A stretch of 64,000 nt of DNA from Astrocystis sublimbata (taxonomy: Eukaryota > Ascomycota > Sordariomycetes > Xylariales > Xylariaceae). Position numbers and translations under genes: made by a program. A model generated the notes under the pieces. The model was not told where the DNA came from, searched no databases, and saw only the letters and a list, made by a program, of their open reading frames with translations. Shown here one piece after another: positions 34,629-48,085 of the stretch. Location: assembly GCA_022453515.1 (NCBI GenBank), contig JAJNNY010000022.1:248001-312000 (forward strand). Reading direction: 5' to 3'. Positions within the stretch are counted from its first letter, which is position 1. Every line of letters starts with the position of its first letter.

Positions 34629-37600
34629 TCATTCAGCTGTAGGAGCGGGACTGCCACCGCCCCTAGGCGCGCCTCGTCCTCTACCCCTTCCACGTCCCTG
34701 TCCACGACCGCGCCCACGTCCGCCGCCGCGCGCATTTAGTTCCGCAGGTGGCGGCACCGCATTGTAAGCCTGCTGTGGCTGTGGCTGTTGTTGCTGGTAA
34801 TCGGCGGTCCCGTTATAGACGGGATAAGACTGGCCTCTGTTAGCTCCGCCACCCCTTCCACCCCTACCACCGCGGCCTCCGCGGCCATTGAACCCGGCTC
34901 CATTCTGCCCATTGTTAGCAGCAGCGTCTGGATGCGGTCTATAAACCAGACTGCTGTGCTGGAGGTGCGGCACTTGATTCCCAATACCCCGCCCCTGGCC
35001 ACCTCCTCGTCCATTAGTCACATGGCGATTTCCACCATTGACAGCTCCCCGCCAGCTACCGCGCAGCGGCGCCGGAGACGCAGCGTTTCGAAGCTGGTAA
35101 CCGGATGAGGCACCGTACCCTTGTACCGTCAGGGGCGACTGCGCAGGGCGTCTCTCGGTGCTGGACTTCGAGCCGACAATGACTTGACGCTGCGACACGT
35201 TGAGGACAGAGTTCGCCTGAACCGTCTGTCCGCGGAACGCCTCACAGCGGCCGTTCAGCGTCGTACCGTTCATGAAGGCGTTGTCCCATAGGACGTCGAG
35301 CATATGGTGATTACCGACCGTACTAATGCCCACAACCGTTCCCCTGGCCGCGATGGGGACCTTGCCGGAGGCTTGAACGTACACAACTCTGTCGCCGAGA
35401 CCGAATGCCTGGTGACCGAGTCTCTGTTCCGCATCCTTCGGGTGGAGCAGGGCGGATCGAGGAACACCCTTTAGCTTCTTCGGCTCGCTCTTGGCTTCTG
35501 CTTTCGATAGGGCGTCAGCCGCGGTTTGTAGTTCCACGACGATATCCGAGTCGAGCTGCTGAGCATCGAGGGGCACGCGCTCGAATTTGCTCGTCTCGAC
35601 AGTCTTTAGCCAGGCGCCGATGGCCTTGACTCTGGCGCTGGCGACTGCAGGTTCCGGCCAGAGGTCGGTGTCGTTGAATTCGCGGCCCTGGGGATTCCGC
35701 AGAATAGCGGCGAAGAAGTCCGGGAACTGAGTCATGTAAGTAACCAACAGGACGATGGCTGCAGGACTGAACTCCCAGCCCGAATTCGATTTACGTGAGT
35801 ACCCCAAAACCTTCTGCTTCTTTCCCTCAAATTTAAGGTTCAGCCCTAGATTGACTTTCATAGAGCCCCCTACGGTGAAGACAAAGAAGGACGAGGTGAT
35901 TTTGCTGAGCACGAGCGGATGTAGGCCCAATTCCTTGGCCACAGCAAACGAAGGCTTGTATCCACTCCGTTGCTCAGCACGCTGGATGAGTTGGCGGGAG
36001 AACTCTGGCTCCTTGGCTGACACCGACACTAAAATCTCAGCCTTATAATCGGCATGTCCGAGAATCTCGAGGGGACGCCCGTAGGCGAATTCTCCTAGAA
36101 AGAATGCGTGACTCCCTGTGGGAAACTCTTCCTCAATGGGCAGCGCGGCACGCTCAATGAATCGCTCATCTTGGCTGACGACCTCGTCGACAATAACTTG
36201 AGCTGCATAGTCTGTCTCCATGCCAGGTATGTCTCCATACGCCTTTACGGTAGCTCCTTCATCTGTCTTGATTAACCCCTTCAGCATCTCGACGTGAACC
36301 AAAGATTCAACGGGGCCAATGATGACGCCTAGTCGTTTGCTGTAGAAGTTCTCGATTCGCGACGCCTTCCTGTTCCAATCCTCAATGTCCCGACCTGAAT
36401 GATGTATTTGTGCGACTTGACCTGGCTGGTTCGGATCCAGTACGTAGTCAAACAGCTCGTCAGAAACGCGAGCAACCCTCGCTTCTTGCAAAAAGGGGTA
36501 TCCGACATGGCAAATTTGACCCAGTTTAACCTTCGCCGCCTCCACTCTGGAACGCATTTCTACGTCGGCCAGAGTGACTACCATGCTCTCGTTGCGACTG
36601 TCCTGCGAAAAGACGTTGACGCCATGGAACCCGAGTGTTGCGTTGTACGCGAGTGTTGCAAGACTCGGGAACCCCGCCAACGCGTCTATGCCCACCTTGG
36701 CCCCGTCCAGCAAGCCTTGGTAGAGTTCTAGTCCATCGGCCACAGGGAGATCGAAGATGTTCTCCACGCACCGACAGTTTGGAATATCTGGGAATACGCC
36801 AACCATAGACGAACCGTAGGTGAAGTTTACATTCGGATCGTAAGTAAACTTGAGTGACACGCCAAAATCGTTGCGTGCCTTCTGCTCTGGGGAAAGAAGC
36901 TCGTTACAAGTAGCCATGGCAGAAAGTAGTCGGTTCTCTTCTATGAATGGGATCTTGACGACCGCTTCCCACTCCATCTTCTTCCCGTTCATATCCAATT
37001 CGAAATCTCTCGGATAAAAGTCGATGATGGGGGACTTGGGGTCAGTCATAAGTCCGTGATATACCTCAGGCACGATCTTTTTGCTTCTATCGGGCAAGAC
37101 ACCCATGAGCTGCTCGAAGGGTCGGAAGGGCTGGCCGAGTTTGAAATCGAGGTCTGCATTGAAACCCTTGGAGATATCTGAAATGGCGGGTTAGCCTTGA
37201 ACATAAAATGTCTATTGCAGTTTGCTTCCAAGCTTACCCGAGGTCATCGGAGAGTAATGATAGCGATAGAACCAGGGCCATGACGCTACTCCACGATAAT
37301 AGTAGTACAATACCCATTGCAAGCCCTCGACGTAATTTTCACTCAGTTTGACGAGTTCTGAGTCTTTCGTTTCCGCTGGCCAGTGGAATTTCTCGTCGTA
37401 GTACTTATGCTTCCATTCCCCAAACTTTTGCTGGTATACGACCTCCATGGCTGCTTGGGCCTCTTGTGCTGTCAAGTCGACAACTGAGGCGTTGTCGTAG
37501 CGTCTCACAACTCGAAGCACGGCTAAGTGTGCTTCCTCGTCTTCCTCTTCCTCTTCGTCCTCTGCTTCATCACCATTAGATGTCGCCGCCTTCGCGGGAA

Positions 37601-39078
37601 ATTCTAGGGACAGATCGCGTTGGCCATCCTCATTTTGGATAGTACGCCACTCTATATGCAAAGTCTCTGCAGCATCCTGCACAAACTTGCGGTCCGCGGC
37701 GACCAGTTCATGGCCCAGATTCAGGGGCTCACGAGAGCGCTTTGTTACAAACTTGCGAATCTTTTTCCACAACTCCTTTTGCGAGCTGGTCATGGTTAGC
37801 TTCCCCTTTGCCTTGGCAGACTCAATCCCGTTGGTCTCCGCCATTTTCTTGCTTCGAAGCCAGTTTGAGTCAGAATGTTCGTGTTGAAAATGTCGGTGCT
37901 CTTCACCGGACAACTCATCGAGGAGCAACTTCAGCCGAGAAAGGTTAATTACACCTTCTTCGTTGATATAACCTTCGCACTGGGGAAGGATTTTTTTATA
38001 GATGCGAAACATAGTTGCCAACGCCCCTTCATTGATGTGGAGGTGCGGGAGGTTGGGTAGAAAGTCGTTTCCAACAAAGAAGGCCATGAGTATGAAATCA
38101 TCTATAACCCTCTCCATGTCAAACGGTGTTTTGAGCGCACCGTCTTGCTTCAAGTCCTGGAATTCTAGCTCGAGATACTCGCGCACTATGCAAAGTTGCA
38201 GAAGATAGAAGTTCTGATGCTCCAACTCCTTCGATTTCGTCTTTGAAGCACGACCAAATGTGACTTCTTCTCGAAGGAGACAAAAATGTGGATCGTGGCT
38301 GAGAAGACCGAGCATGATCAGATCAGCGTCAAGGCCGTAAAGGCAATGACGGACGTTGGCGTCATATTCGGGTTGCGCCTTGGCGTTCCTGATATATTCC
38401 ATGATTTTGTGCTCACCCTCGCCTGGAACCTCGTGGCCGGACAAGACAATGTCACATCCTTGCCAGTCCGAGTCTTCGGATATTTTCTTGTTGATGAAGT
38501 ACTTGAGCTGGCGGGTAAGCTTAGCCATGAACTCAGTACCTGGGGTGATACAGTTGCTGTCGAATGGATCCTCCTTGGGCAGCTCCTGGCCCTCGCGGAT
38601 GGCCTTTTCACGAGCCAGCTCAACGTCGAGGGCGGTACGGAAACGGCGGGCTCTCTGTTGGTTCATCTTGGCTCTCGGGGCCACGCCATCGATGGCCATG
38701 AAGAAGAGCTTCTTGGGCTTGATCTTACCGAACAAATGTTCTATGTAGTTGAATATGCGAATGAACATTTCATCTTCGCTCAGTCGAAACGAGGTGTCGT
38801 CCGAGTCCTTGTGTGTGCAATTATGAATAATTCCATTCATGTCCAACTACATAGGTCAGCAGCGAGGACGACTAGAGGCCGGAAGGGGGGCGGTAATTGC
38901 GGAGGGCTAGGCTGGCGCACGTATAGATTATCGAATTCGGGTATGCGATTCTCGGCTATGAGCTGAGATATGGCGGGATAGCGCTCGGAGAGCCATCGGA
39001 AGAATTTGGGGACACTATGTAGGACAAGTCAGTCGATAGACGTGTGGCAGATAGGACGGAACCTAGGACGAACCCCAT
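34629..39078 (-). CDS. xrn1: 5'-3' exoribonuclease 1 (XRN1)
   Basis: Cytoplasmic 5'-3' exonuclease degrading decapped mRNA. Four exons (39078-39074, 39014-38921, 38846-37238, 37177-34629) give 1418 residues, normal for filamentous fungi. The joined start is MGVPKFFRWLSERYPAIS. The first coding exon is only ATGGG, with a weak GTTCGT donor. Metal-binding Asp35 lies in LDMNGIIHNC, followed by FMAIDGVAPRAKMNQQRARR, VLSGHEVPGEGEHKIMEYIR, LYGLDADLIMLGLL and AFFVGNDFLPNLPHLHI. WVLYYYYRGVASWPWFYRYHYSP and the second-part SDISKGF mark the end of the catalytic core. Residues after about 570 contain the structural PAZ/Tudor, KOW-like and SH3-like region. The tail is RGG-rich (RGGRGGRGGR and RGRGRGQGRGRGR), typical of RNA-binding extensions. 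An acidic insert (EDEEEEEDEE) lies near 430. Confidence 0.95.
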
Positions 39079-40195
39079 GATGGTGGTGTGTGATCGTCGT
39101 CGTCGTCGTCGTCGTCGGGAGGAGCTAGGTCGGGGCGGTGGTCGTTGGCGCCACAGGCAATATAGATGGTGTGGTCGACGGCAATGCAATTCTGCCTGTA
39201 GGAGACCGAGGCGGGGGAGAGGGAGAGAGAGACTGGCTCGACTGGTGCGGCAGCGAGAGGTTAGCTGGGTGTTGTTGCACGCAGAATAGCGAGATTTTGG
39301 CTATGCGACGCGAGCAGTGGGCGAGCGAGGGGAACTTGGAATATACCTTGTCCAGTACTACTTAGGTAGGTACTATACTTGCTCTTCGTTGCTCGGTGAG
39401 ATGATGATGGTGAATGCACAGAGTGAGGATCCCAGTCACAAATTATAATGCATCGAAGCGAAAAGGAACAGCAATGGAAGCGGTTTAATATGTCCCAGTC
39501 CCAAGTCGCAACATTTCCGAGTTTGCTTGATGATGACGGCGGCGGGCGAGCGAGCGAGCGTGGGGAGGCGGGCTGCTTCAAGGTTCCAACCTTTCAAGGT
39601 TGCGTTGCTTGCCGCCACGGCACCAAACTAACTGCATTGGGGGCGAGATCGCAAGCTGTCTAACCCCCTTAGGCAAGTGGCCTAGGTAACAAAGGTCTTT
39701 GAAGGCCCGCGTTTGCACATAAGTGGCACAATGGTAGCATCCAAGAGAACTTGGAAGAGTGAGACCTTAAGGTTATCCGTCCGCTTAGTAAAATAGACAA
39801 GAGAGCCCTGAGATAGACTCTCGCATTGTGCATTGCGCAATTGCACTGATATTTGCTTTATCACAAGATTCCACCGATATACCTGCCCAGGTGCCCACCT
39901 ACCTAGGTACCTACATAACCTAGTCACAGATCCACCAGCCACCGAGGTAGGCGAGGTAAGTACCTGCGAAGCTCTGGAGGTCTCCATCTTCCACTTTACG
40001 CGCACCGCGTCGACCAAGCTTAGGTTGGAACCTTTAGCATCCATGTGTTGCGCCGCCCACCAATCTCCGATTCCGAAAAGCCTGCACAGCACCAGGAAGA
40101 GCTGTCGTACCTACCCATTCCTTTCTTTTTGAAGTGCTTCTAAACCTACCCAATATTCCAATCCCCCCCAGAGAAAGCTACCGCATCCTTCCACC
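39079..40195. other. Divergent promoter region between XRN1 and HAT2
   Basis: Both genes read outward from this 1.1-kb spacer. A CGT trinucleotide microsatellite lies at about 39091-39117, just upstream of the XRN1 start. A dense cluster of ACCTACCTAGGTACCT-type motifs lies at about 39895-39913, with a smaller one near 39360. I saw no additional gene. Confidence 0.5.
39091..39117. repeat. CGT trinucleotide microsatellite
   Basis: About eight consecutive CGT/GTC units lie 13 bases upstream of the XRN1 initiator codon, in the presumed 5' UTR on the minus strand. Confidence 0.8.
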
Positions 40196-41818
40196 ATGGG
40201 GCCGGCTCCAGTTGTCGAAGACATGGACGGTACGACCATCTGGCCCGTCCTGACAATCTTGTATACATGCAAGCTAACACGGCGATCCAGTGGACTCGCC
40301 TGGCCGGGAGTACGCAGAAGATGAGGAGCAGAAATTAGTCAACGAGGGTACGTACTGCTGCATCCTCTCCCATCTTGTCATCGCATCCATTGACCCCAGA
40401 CCAGAATATAAGACATGGAAGAAGAATTCCCCCTTCCTCTATGACATGATCCTCAGGCAAGTGCGCCCATGTTATGGCTATCCTAGGAGGTTCTGGATAC
40501 GCATACTGACAGACTCTGGCAGCACCGCGTTGACATGGCCTACACTCACCGTCCAATGGTTTCCCGACGTGAAGGAGCCCCCGGGCAAGGACTGCCGGAT
40601 CCATCGCGTGTTGTTAGGCACTCACACCTCGGATGAGAAACCTAATCATGTCCAAATTGCCGAGGTTGAGATTCCCAAAACGGTGCGACCCGACCCGCGC
40701 GACTACGACGAAGATCGTGGCGAGATTGGTGGCTACGGCAAATCCTCCGCCGCCGACGCGACTGCCATGAAGTGGAAGATTGTGCAGAGGATCGACCACC
40801 CGGGCGAGGTCAACAAGGCCCGCTACTGCCCCCAGAACCCCGACATCATCGCTACCTTGGCGATCGACGGTTCTGTTCTTATATTCGACCGAACCAAGCA
40901 CAGCTCTGAGCCGAACGGCCAAGTCAACCCTCAGATCACGCTCGAGGGCCATGCCCAAGAAGGCTTTGGTCTTGACTGGAACCCCCATGTTGAGGGATTG
41001 TTGGCATCCGGTAGTGAGGATCAGACTGTCTGCCTGTGGTACGTTCGGGTGCACCATCCTACTCTGTGATCTCAATTGTTTGCTGAATGTCGTCACCAGG
41101 GACCTGAATTTACTCGAGGGCGGCAAGAGCACTCTGAATCCCGCGCGCCGTTTCACCCATCACAATAACATTGTGAACGACGTGCGGTATCACCCTATAT
41201 CGCGCCACTTCATTGGCAGCGTCTCGGACGATCTTACGTTGCAAATTCTTGACATCAGACAGCCATCCAACTCCCAGTCATCTCTAGTTGCCAAGGATGG
41301 ACACAGTGACGCCATCAACGCGCTGGCCTTTAGCCCCAGTACTGAAGTTCTGGTAGCTACTGCGTCGGCGGACAAGACTATTGGAGTATGGGACTTGCGC
41401 AACGTCAAGGAAAAGGTACACACTCTCGAGGGCCACCAGGATGCCGTCACGTCACTCGCCTGGCACCCTCACGAAGCCGGAATTCTCGGGAGCGCTAGCT
41501 ACGATCGACGGATGATATTCTGGGACCTCAGTCGAGTGGGCGAGGAACAGCAGCCTGACGACCAGGAGGATGGCCCGCCGGAACTGTGAGTTGACCCACC
41601 GGATACCTCTTGGCTCGTCACTACTGAACTAATTTGCATCTAGCCTGTTCATGCATGGTGGACATACTAATCATCTGGCCGACTTCAGCTGGAATCTGAA
41701 TGACCCATGGCTAGTGGCCAGCGCGGCAGAAGACAACATGCTACAGCTCTGGAAGGTTGCACATTCGATTGTTGGCAGAGACGAGGCGGATCTTCCTCTG
41801 GATGAACTTGGCAGGTAA
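40196..41818 (+). CDS. hat2: HAT2/RbAp48-type histone-binding WD40 protein
   Basis: Six exons (40196-40229, 40291-40347, 40405-40456, 40523-41038, 41100-41585, 41644-41818) give 439 residues. It belongs to the MSI1/RbAp46/48 family. HAT2 is the histone-binding partner of the B-type acetyltransferase HAT1, and family members also serve in CAF-1 and Polycomb-type complexes. The amino-terminal histone-H4-contacting helix is present ([20 protein letters not shown]), then [16 protein letters not shown] and [18 protein letters not shown]. Seven WD-type blades follow, including [69 protein letters not shown] and [12 protein letters not shown]. The third intron starts with GC (AG|GCAAGT at 40455-40462). 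The nearby GT alternative breaks the frame. Its promoter is shared with divergent XRN1. Confidence 0.94.
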
Positions 41819-43006
41819 AGACGAGGAGGTGGCACGACGAGCTCCGATCCAAGGCGACAGTTCATGACAGCAAGTGCCGTCGGATCAGATTGCTGACGCT
41901 CCATTACGTTCGATAGGACTTGCAAAGTGAAGAAGCGCGGTAGGCGCAGATATCTGTATGATTTGGAGAGAACTGAACGTACCCGGCGTCGGCGGGCATC
42001 TCGCTTACTAGGCAGAAGCGAGTTCTCGTTGACTGGGAAATAAACATGGAGTCCTTCGAGGGCAGGTGGTCATCTCACTGTCTCTCGTGTGGTGGAGAGC
42101 GATCTGGCAACCTCGACAATCTCAGTACCGGTCCTTGGTAGTATTATGACGGCGATACTGCAGGTTCTCGAGGTGTTAACTTAGGTACCTACTGGGTAGT
42201 CAATCAACATCAGTGCGCGCATCGCAAACACACATTTCTGGTTTCTAGATACTACATATAATCGCCATCAAGTATGTGATGGTTTTGAGATACTACCTAG
42301 GTATGGACTGCTGTGATATACCCTCCGAAATTGCTGCTGCTAAACGAGTTCTTGTAGTATGATGTAACAGAAGGAGGGTCGAGGAGGGTGGTTTCCGCCT
42401 CAAGCTACCCACAGGCCATGTGGCGGTCCATATAAATTACGTAATCATCAACGGGGGTCCAGCGTGGCCTAGGCATGCCCCTAGGTATGGACCTAGTCCC
42501 AGTGGACACCTTGAACCTTGTGCATCCGGGGCTCCTAGCTCTCGCCTCCTACGCCTTATGTAACAGGTGTACGTACGTAGTCAAGTCGTGTCGTTCCCAA
42601 CTCCTTTGAATCATTGCTCGTTTACTTGTCTGGTAGACTACCTTGGATGCTTGGGTAGATCATCTTCCTGTTCTTATCCTTTCACCGCGGAAAGAAACGG
42701 CACGAACAAGATCTGTGTACCCGTCGAAACACCGAACAACTTATCGTTGCCCTCTTCTGGACCCTTCAAACGGCGCAGCCCTCGGGCGCCTCGGCCGGGC
42801 GTCTGTCTCTTCGAATCTGCTGCCTATTACCTACCTGTCGAGCCACCGAAGCACACGGATTCGTATTCGTCCATCCTGCCACACCATACCATACCTATAC
42901 CACACCATCGCCGCACCCGCACGACTAACTCTGCCTGGCGAAGCTGCTGGAGCACCAGACATCTCCCGGCGCCGTCGCTGTTCGGGCGTACGAGTCAAAT
43001 GCAGGA
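41819..43006. other. Spacer upstream of NEO1
   Basis: It holds the 3' UTR of HAT2 and the promoter and leader of NEO1. TAGGTACCTA-like motifs occur near 42183-42190, 42293-42302 and 42480-42490. The sequence from about 42560 is CT-rich with long open frames but no gene features, and is read as 5' UTR. Confidence 0.5.
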
Positions 43007-46000
43007 ATGCCGCCTACATCGTACCGTCCGACCGGACCGCCCGACTCTCCCTTGCTCGATTCTGACTCGGATGCTGATCTCGATATCGACCTTGCCGAGT
43101 TAGACCCGGTCCCTTCTTCGTCGAAACCCCATGGCTCCCGGTTCCGGGGTGCAGAACCGAGACCCGCGCAGAGAGCACCACCTATCGCCTTGCGCAATCT
43201 TCGAATGAGTGGCCCGAGGAGATCCGCCAAACGAAATCGCGGCTATGGCGAGTTGGGCCGTGATAGAATTGGCGACGACGACGCCATGCCCTTGGTAGAC
43301 GACGAGCTGCAAGACCAGCGCTATTCCGATGCGAGTGGATTTGCCGACGACGATGCGCCCCTGCTGCGGCAGCAGGCCGCTCGCCCACCACAACCATCAG
43401 CCGCCGGCGGGCTCCGCGCGCTGGCACAGATGCGTTCCACTCTGCGGCTTCCTAGTTTCATGTCCAGCACCAGCACCCATCGTCGGAATAGTAACGGTGA
43501 TCATGATGATGATGATGCTGCACAGGAGCTTGAGGATCCTTCGACCTCCCGGACTGTTGCCGTTGGCTGCGTTCAGGGTACCCGCTATCCACCGAATCTT
43601 ATCTCCAATGCCAAATATACCGCATTTACATTCCTCCCTATCACTCTCTATAATGAGTTTTCATTCTTCTTCAATCTGTATTTCCTCCTAGTTGCACTGT
43701 CGCAAGCCATCCCGGCGTTGAGGATAGGGTATCTGTCAACCTATATCGCCCCATTGGCATTTGTCCTCTTTATAACCATGGGAAAAGAGGCATATGACGA
43801 TGTGGAGAGGCGGCGGAGAGACAACGAAGCGAACTCGGAGGCATACACAGTTCTGAACTTTGGCGATTCGAACCTAACCACCAACCACAAGTCTCGAAAC
43901 CCGCTCATTACTTCATCGCTGCGAAATCGTCATGGACGCAAGTCAGCGCGTCGTGACAGGTTGTCCGATATCCGCGAGGAGGAGGAACAAGTCGAGGGAG
44001 AGGGATTCAATTCGGCATCGACTGACCCATACGAGATAAGCAAGAAGTCCCGCGATCTCAGAGTTGGTGATGTCTTGAAGCTTAACAAAGGCCAACGAGT
44101 GCCCGCCGATGTGGTGATCTTGCAGTGCTCGTCTGTAGAATCCTCACAAACCGAAGGTCAAGAACCGGATGCGGAATCATTGCTGGTTGATACTGACGAC
44201 GAAAGTTCCGGCGAAAACGTCGAGGCCGGCGATGGTGATCGCCCGGAACAGTCTGAAGATAGTTCCTCGGGTGAGACTTTTATCAGGACCGATCAACTTG
44301 ATGGGGAAACGGACTGGAAACTTCGAGTTGCCTCTGCCCTCACACAACCACTCCCTTTGGGGGAGCTCACTCGTGTCAGAGTCACCGGCGGGAAGCCAGA
44401 CAAGAGCGTCAATGATTTTATTGGCACCATTCAAGTTCTTCCTAAGGGAAATGCAGTTGCTAATAGCCCAAGTGCTCCTTTGTCTATTGATAACACGGCA
44501 TGGGCGAATACTATCGTTGCATCCCAGGTCACCACCTTTGCAGTCATTGTGTACACAGGTCCGCAGACTCGATCGGCTCTGTCGACGGCGCCTTCTCGGT
44601 CCAAAACAGGTCTACTGGAGTACGAGATAAACTCGCTGACCAAGATATTGTGCGCGCTCACACTGGCGCTGTCTATCATTCTGGTGGCTTTAGAAGGGTT
44701 CGGTAGTGCGGGAGAGAACGTGTGGTATGTCAAGATCACGCGCTTCTTGGTTCTCTTCTCCACCATTGTGCCCATCAGTCTTCGGGTGAACTTGGATATG
44801 GGAAAAAGCGTTTACTCCTGGTTCATCCAACGCGATACAGATATATACGGTGCCGTAGTCAGGACTAGTACAATACCGGAAGACTTGGGACGTATCGAAT
44901 ATCTACTCAGCGATAAGACTGGTACGTTGACCCAAAACGAGATGGAGATGAAGAAAGTTCACATCGGCACGGTTTCCTATGCCAACGAAGCAATGGATGA
45001 GGTCGCATCATACGTGCGGCAGGCGTTCAGTTCAAAATCCGGCACCCAGGCACTAGTTACACCTTCTTCTACACAAAATATTGTTGGCGGAGCCAGTGCT
45101 ACGCGAACGCGGCGAGAAATCGGCCAAAGAGTTCGGGATGTGGTATTAGCGTTGGCACTCTGCCACAATGTCACTCCGACCACGGAAGAAGAGAACGGCG
45201 AGACCATTACCTCGTACCAAGCCTCGTCTCCCGACGAAATCGCGATAGTCCGTTGGACCGAATCCGTCGGGCTACGCCTCAAACAGCGAGACCGGAAACG
45301 AATGGTCTTAGAATCGACAGACTCGGGAGAAACGGTAGTTCAGGTACGAATCCTTGATATCTTTCCTTTCACATCCGACGGAAAACGCATGGGTATCGTC
45401 GTACAGTTTGACGAAGAGAAGCATGCGACTTCCAACCCCGAAACAGGAGAAGTCTGGTTCTATCAAAAAGGTGCCGACACGGTGATGGGATCCATAGTCG
45501 CCGCAAATGACTGGTTGGACGAGGAGACTGCAAACATGGCCCGAGAAGGTCTGCGGACGTTGGTTGTCGGTCGCAAGAGACTATCTATGGACCAATACGG
45601 AGAGTTCTCCCGCGCTTACAAAGATGCCGCACTCGCCATCAACGGTCGCGAGGCCGCCTTGCAACGTGTTGTTGGTCGCTTCCTTGAGAGCGATCTAGAA
45701 CTACTCGGAGTCACTGGTGTTGAGGACAAGCTACAGAAGGACGTCAAGCCATCACTGGAGCTCTTGCGCAATGCTGGCATCAAAATCTGGATGTTGACAG
45801 GCGACAAGGTCGAAACGGCGCGATGTGTTGCTGTGAGTTCAAAGTTGGTAGCCAGGGGCCAGTATATCTACACCGTCGCCCAGCTGAAGCGCAAGGATAA
45901 CGCCCAAGACCACCTCGATTTTCTACGGAGCAAACCAGACTCCTGTTTACTCATTGATGGCGAGAGCTTGTCGCTATTCCTTACGCACTTCAGCAGCGAA

Positions 46001-47105
46001 TTCGTATCAGTAGCGGTGCAACTTCCCACAGTGGTAGCGTGTCGGTGCTCACCCACGCAGAAGGCGGATGTTGCCAAACTGATCAAGGACTTCACCAAGA
46101 AGAGAATATGCTGTATTGGCGATGGCGGCAACGACGTCTCCATGATCCAAGCCGCGGATGTCGGGGTTGGAATCGTGGGCAAAGAAGGGCGTCAAGCTAG
46201 CTTGGCTGCCGATTTTTCAATCGAACAATTCTATCATTTGACCAAGCTGCTTGTGTGGCACGGCCGCAACAGCTATAAGCGCAGCGCAAAGCTGGCTCAA
46301 TTCGTCATCCATCGTGGACTTATTGTTGCTGTGTGTCAAACTGTGTACAGCATCGCTATAAAATTTGAGCCCGAGGGTCTCTACAAGGTGCGCTTTTCGC
46401 TTTTCGCTTTTCCCTATTCCCTATTCCATATTCCACCTTTTATCTTCTCGTCTTCTCTTATGCTAAGGTTGATTATAGGACTGGCTCCTCGTCGGTTACG
46501 CTACCGTGTACACGGCAGCCCCCGTGTTATCGCTTGTGCTTGACAAGGACGTCAACGAGAACGTCGCCAACCTGTATCCGGAGCTGTACAAAGAGCTGAC
46601 ATCCGGTCGGTCACTGTCCTACCGCACCTTTTTCGTGTGGGTGTTGGTGTCGATTTACCAAGGCAGCGTCATACAGGGTCTATCCCAGCTTCTTACAGAG
46701 GTCGATGGGAAACGCATGGTGGCCGTCAGCTACACCGTCCTGGTGCTCAACGAGCTGCTCATGGTTGCTATTGAGATCACGACGTGGCATTTGGTCATGG
46801 TGTTGTGCATTATCGGGACGTTCATCGTCTTCGTTGGCTCGGTGCCTTTCCTGGGGGGGTATTTTGATCTTGAGTTCGCTTCTACGTGGTGAGTCCCCCA
46901 CCAACCCTACTAATCCTCTTCTTCCTTCTGGATATTTTATGTTATGCCATGTGATTTGATGACTGTGGCTGACTGCTATTGAAATAGGGGATTCTACTGG
47001 CGTGTGCTGGCCATTAGCGCCATCTCGCTCATACCCCCGTACGCGGGCAAGGTGATCAGACGAACGATGAAGCCACCTTCATACAGGAAGGTCCAGGGCA
47101 TCTGA
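43007..47105 (+). CDS. neo1: P4-type phospholipid flippase of the NEO1 class
   Basis: Integral membrane aminophospholipid-translocating ATPase of Golgi and endosomal membranes. Three exons (43007-46387, 46479-46888, 46988-47105) give 1302 residues. The amino end is acidic and disordered. Core motifs are in order: NLISNAKYTAFTFLP, the actuator TDQLDGETDWKLR, the TM4 segment PISLRVNLDMGKSVYSWF (lacking the usual P-type PEGLP glutamate, as in P4 ATPases), the phosphorylated Asp636 in LLSDKTGTLTQNEM, YQASSPDEIAIVRW, YQKGADTVM, WMLTGDKVETA and GDGGNDVSMIQAADVGVGI. The carboxy helices end with WHLVMVLCIIGTF and a short basic tail. Low-complexity inserts in the cytosolic A-domain (around 300-420) are longer than in yeast Neo1. 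NEO1 class is preferred over Drs2/Dnf because it lacks their long carboxy tail. Confidence 0.93.
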
Positions 47106-48085
47106 TCTGATCTGACGAGAAGGCGATTGTCCATCTCCTTATGATGTGACGTGGATGGATCGGGTTGTAAGCATAGATGGCACGGCGTTGGAGGTATACA
47201 TGAATAAAATGAAGTGCTTTGCTTTGCTTCCCTCTGCTTAGATAGTACGGCTTGAGCTACAGATGTAGGTGGTTATCAGCGCAGAGTTACAATGGTCATT
47301 TCTTTTTGATACATCCTTATTTACTTTGTCATTGATCTATCTTATTGATGCTGTCGGGTATGGAGACTTGATATACCCGCACTGAAAGGATGTACTTTTG
47401 TAATTCTAAGGTTCTATATACGGTGCTGATTCCACATCACGAGCTTTAGTATTAAGATGAATAAGATACCCAGAAGCGCTCGAAGTAAACCCAAACGAAA
47501 TCGGAGTACATGCAGTAGAAGTCCAGTCGCAATGCAACCGCCCCATAAGAGCAGACTTCGCGAGAGACATTTCCATAATAAACAGAAGCTTCATATTTGG
47601 CTGAGTCGCGTGCGTGGACAATCTAGGCGCATTCCCCACGCAAAAAAAAGGCTTGGTCGCAAATTGCGAATCATCTCGGCACGAGATTATTGTGGCTGTG
47701 AGTGAAACTACTCGCCTACTAAGATAGAGGAACGCATCCTAACCTAGAGACGGTGCACCGTAGGCCGTTGATGGCGATCGAGCGATTGCTCGTCTAGGTA
47801 GGAGGTCGTCTTATTCTGATACGGATTTTTATATGCAGAACAACCTGATATGAGCGACTTTCCGTAAGTCGCCGAGAATCGCTCCGGTTGCACAACAAAC
47901 GAAGTCATATTCGATAAACGAACACTTTACGAACTATCCAGTCGTCCCCTTTAATAGCCAGACTCCACTACTAGGTATCTAGTCACCCCGTTATTTATCA
48001 ATCCACCTAACTATGAGATTCACTCCCTCAACCCTGACTACTATCCAGCCATCTATGGGCAGCTCTCTTCTTCATACAAGCGTTT
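47106..48085. other. Tail-to-tail spacer with no gene seen
   Basis: This 980-base stretch lies between the NEO1 stop and the end of the minus-strand GMC oxidoreductase pseudogene. Only short ORFs without family features are present. Confidence 0.45.

Noticed and set aside
40461..40462. GT donor in HAT2 intron 3 instead of the GC donor
   Set aside because: Using this GT shifts the frame relative to the only suitable acceptor and destroys the conserved STALTWP junction.
42567..43103. 178-codon frame overlapping the NEO1 start
   Set aside because: It overlaps the NEO1 coding start in another frame and lies in CT-rich leader. No family features.
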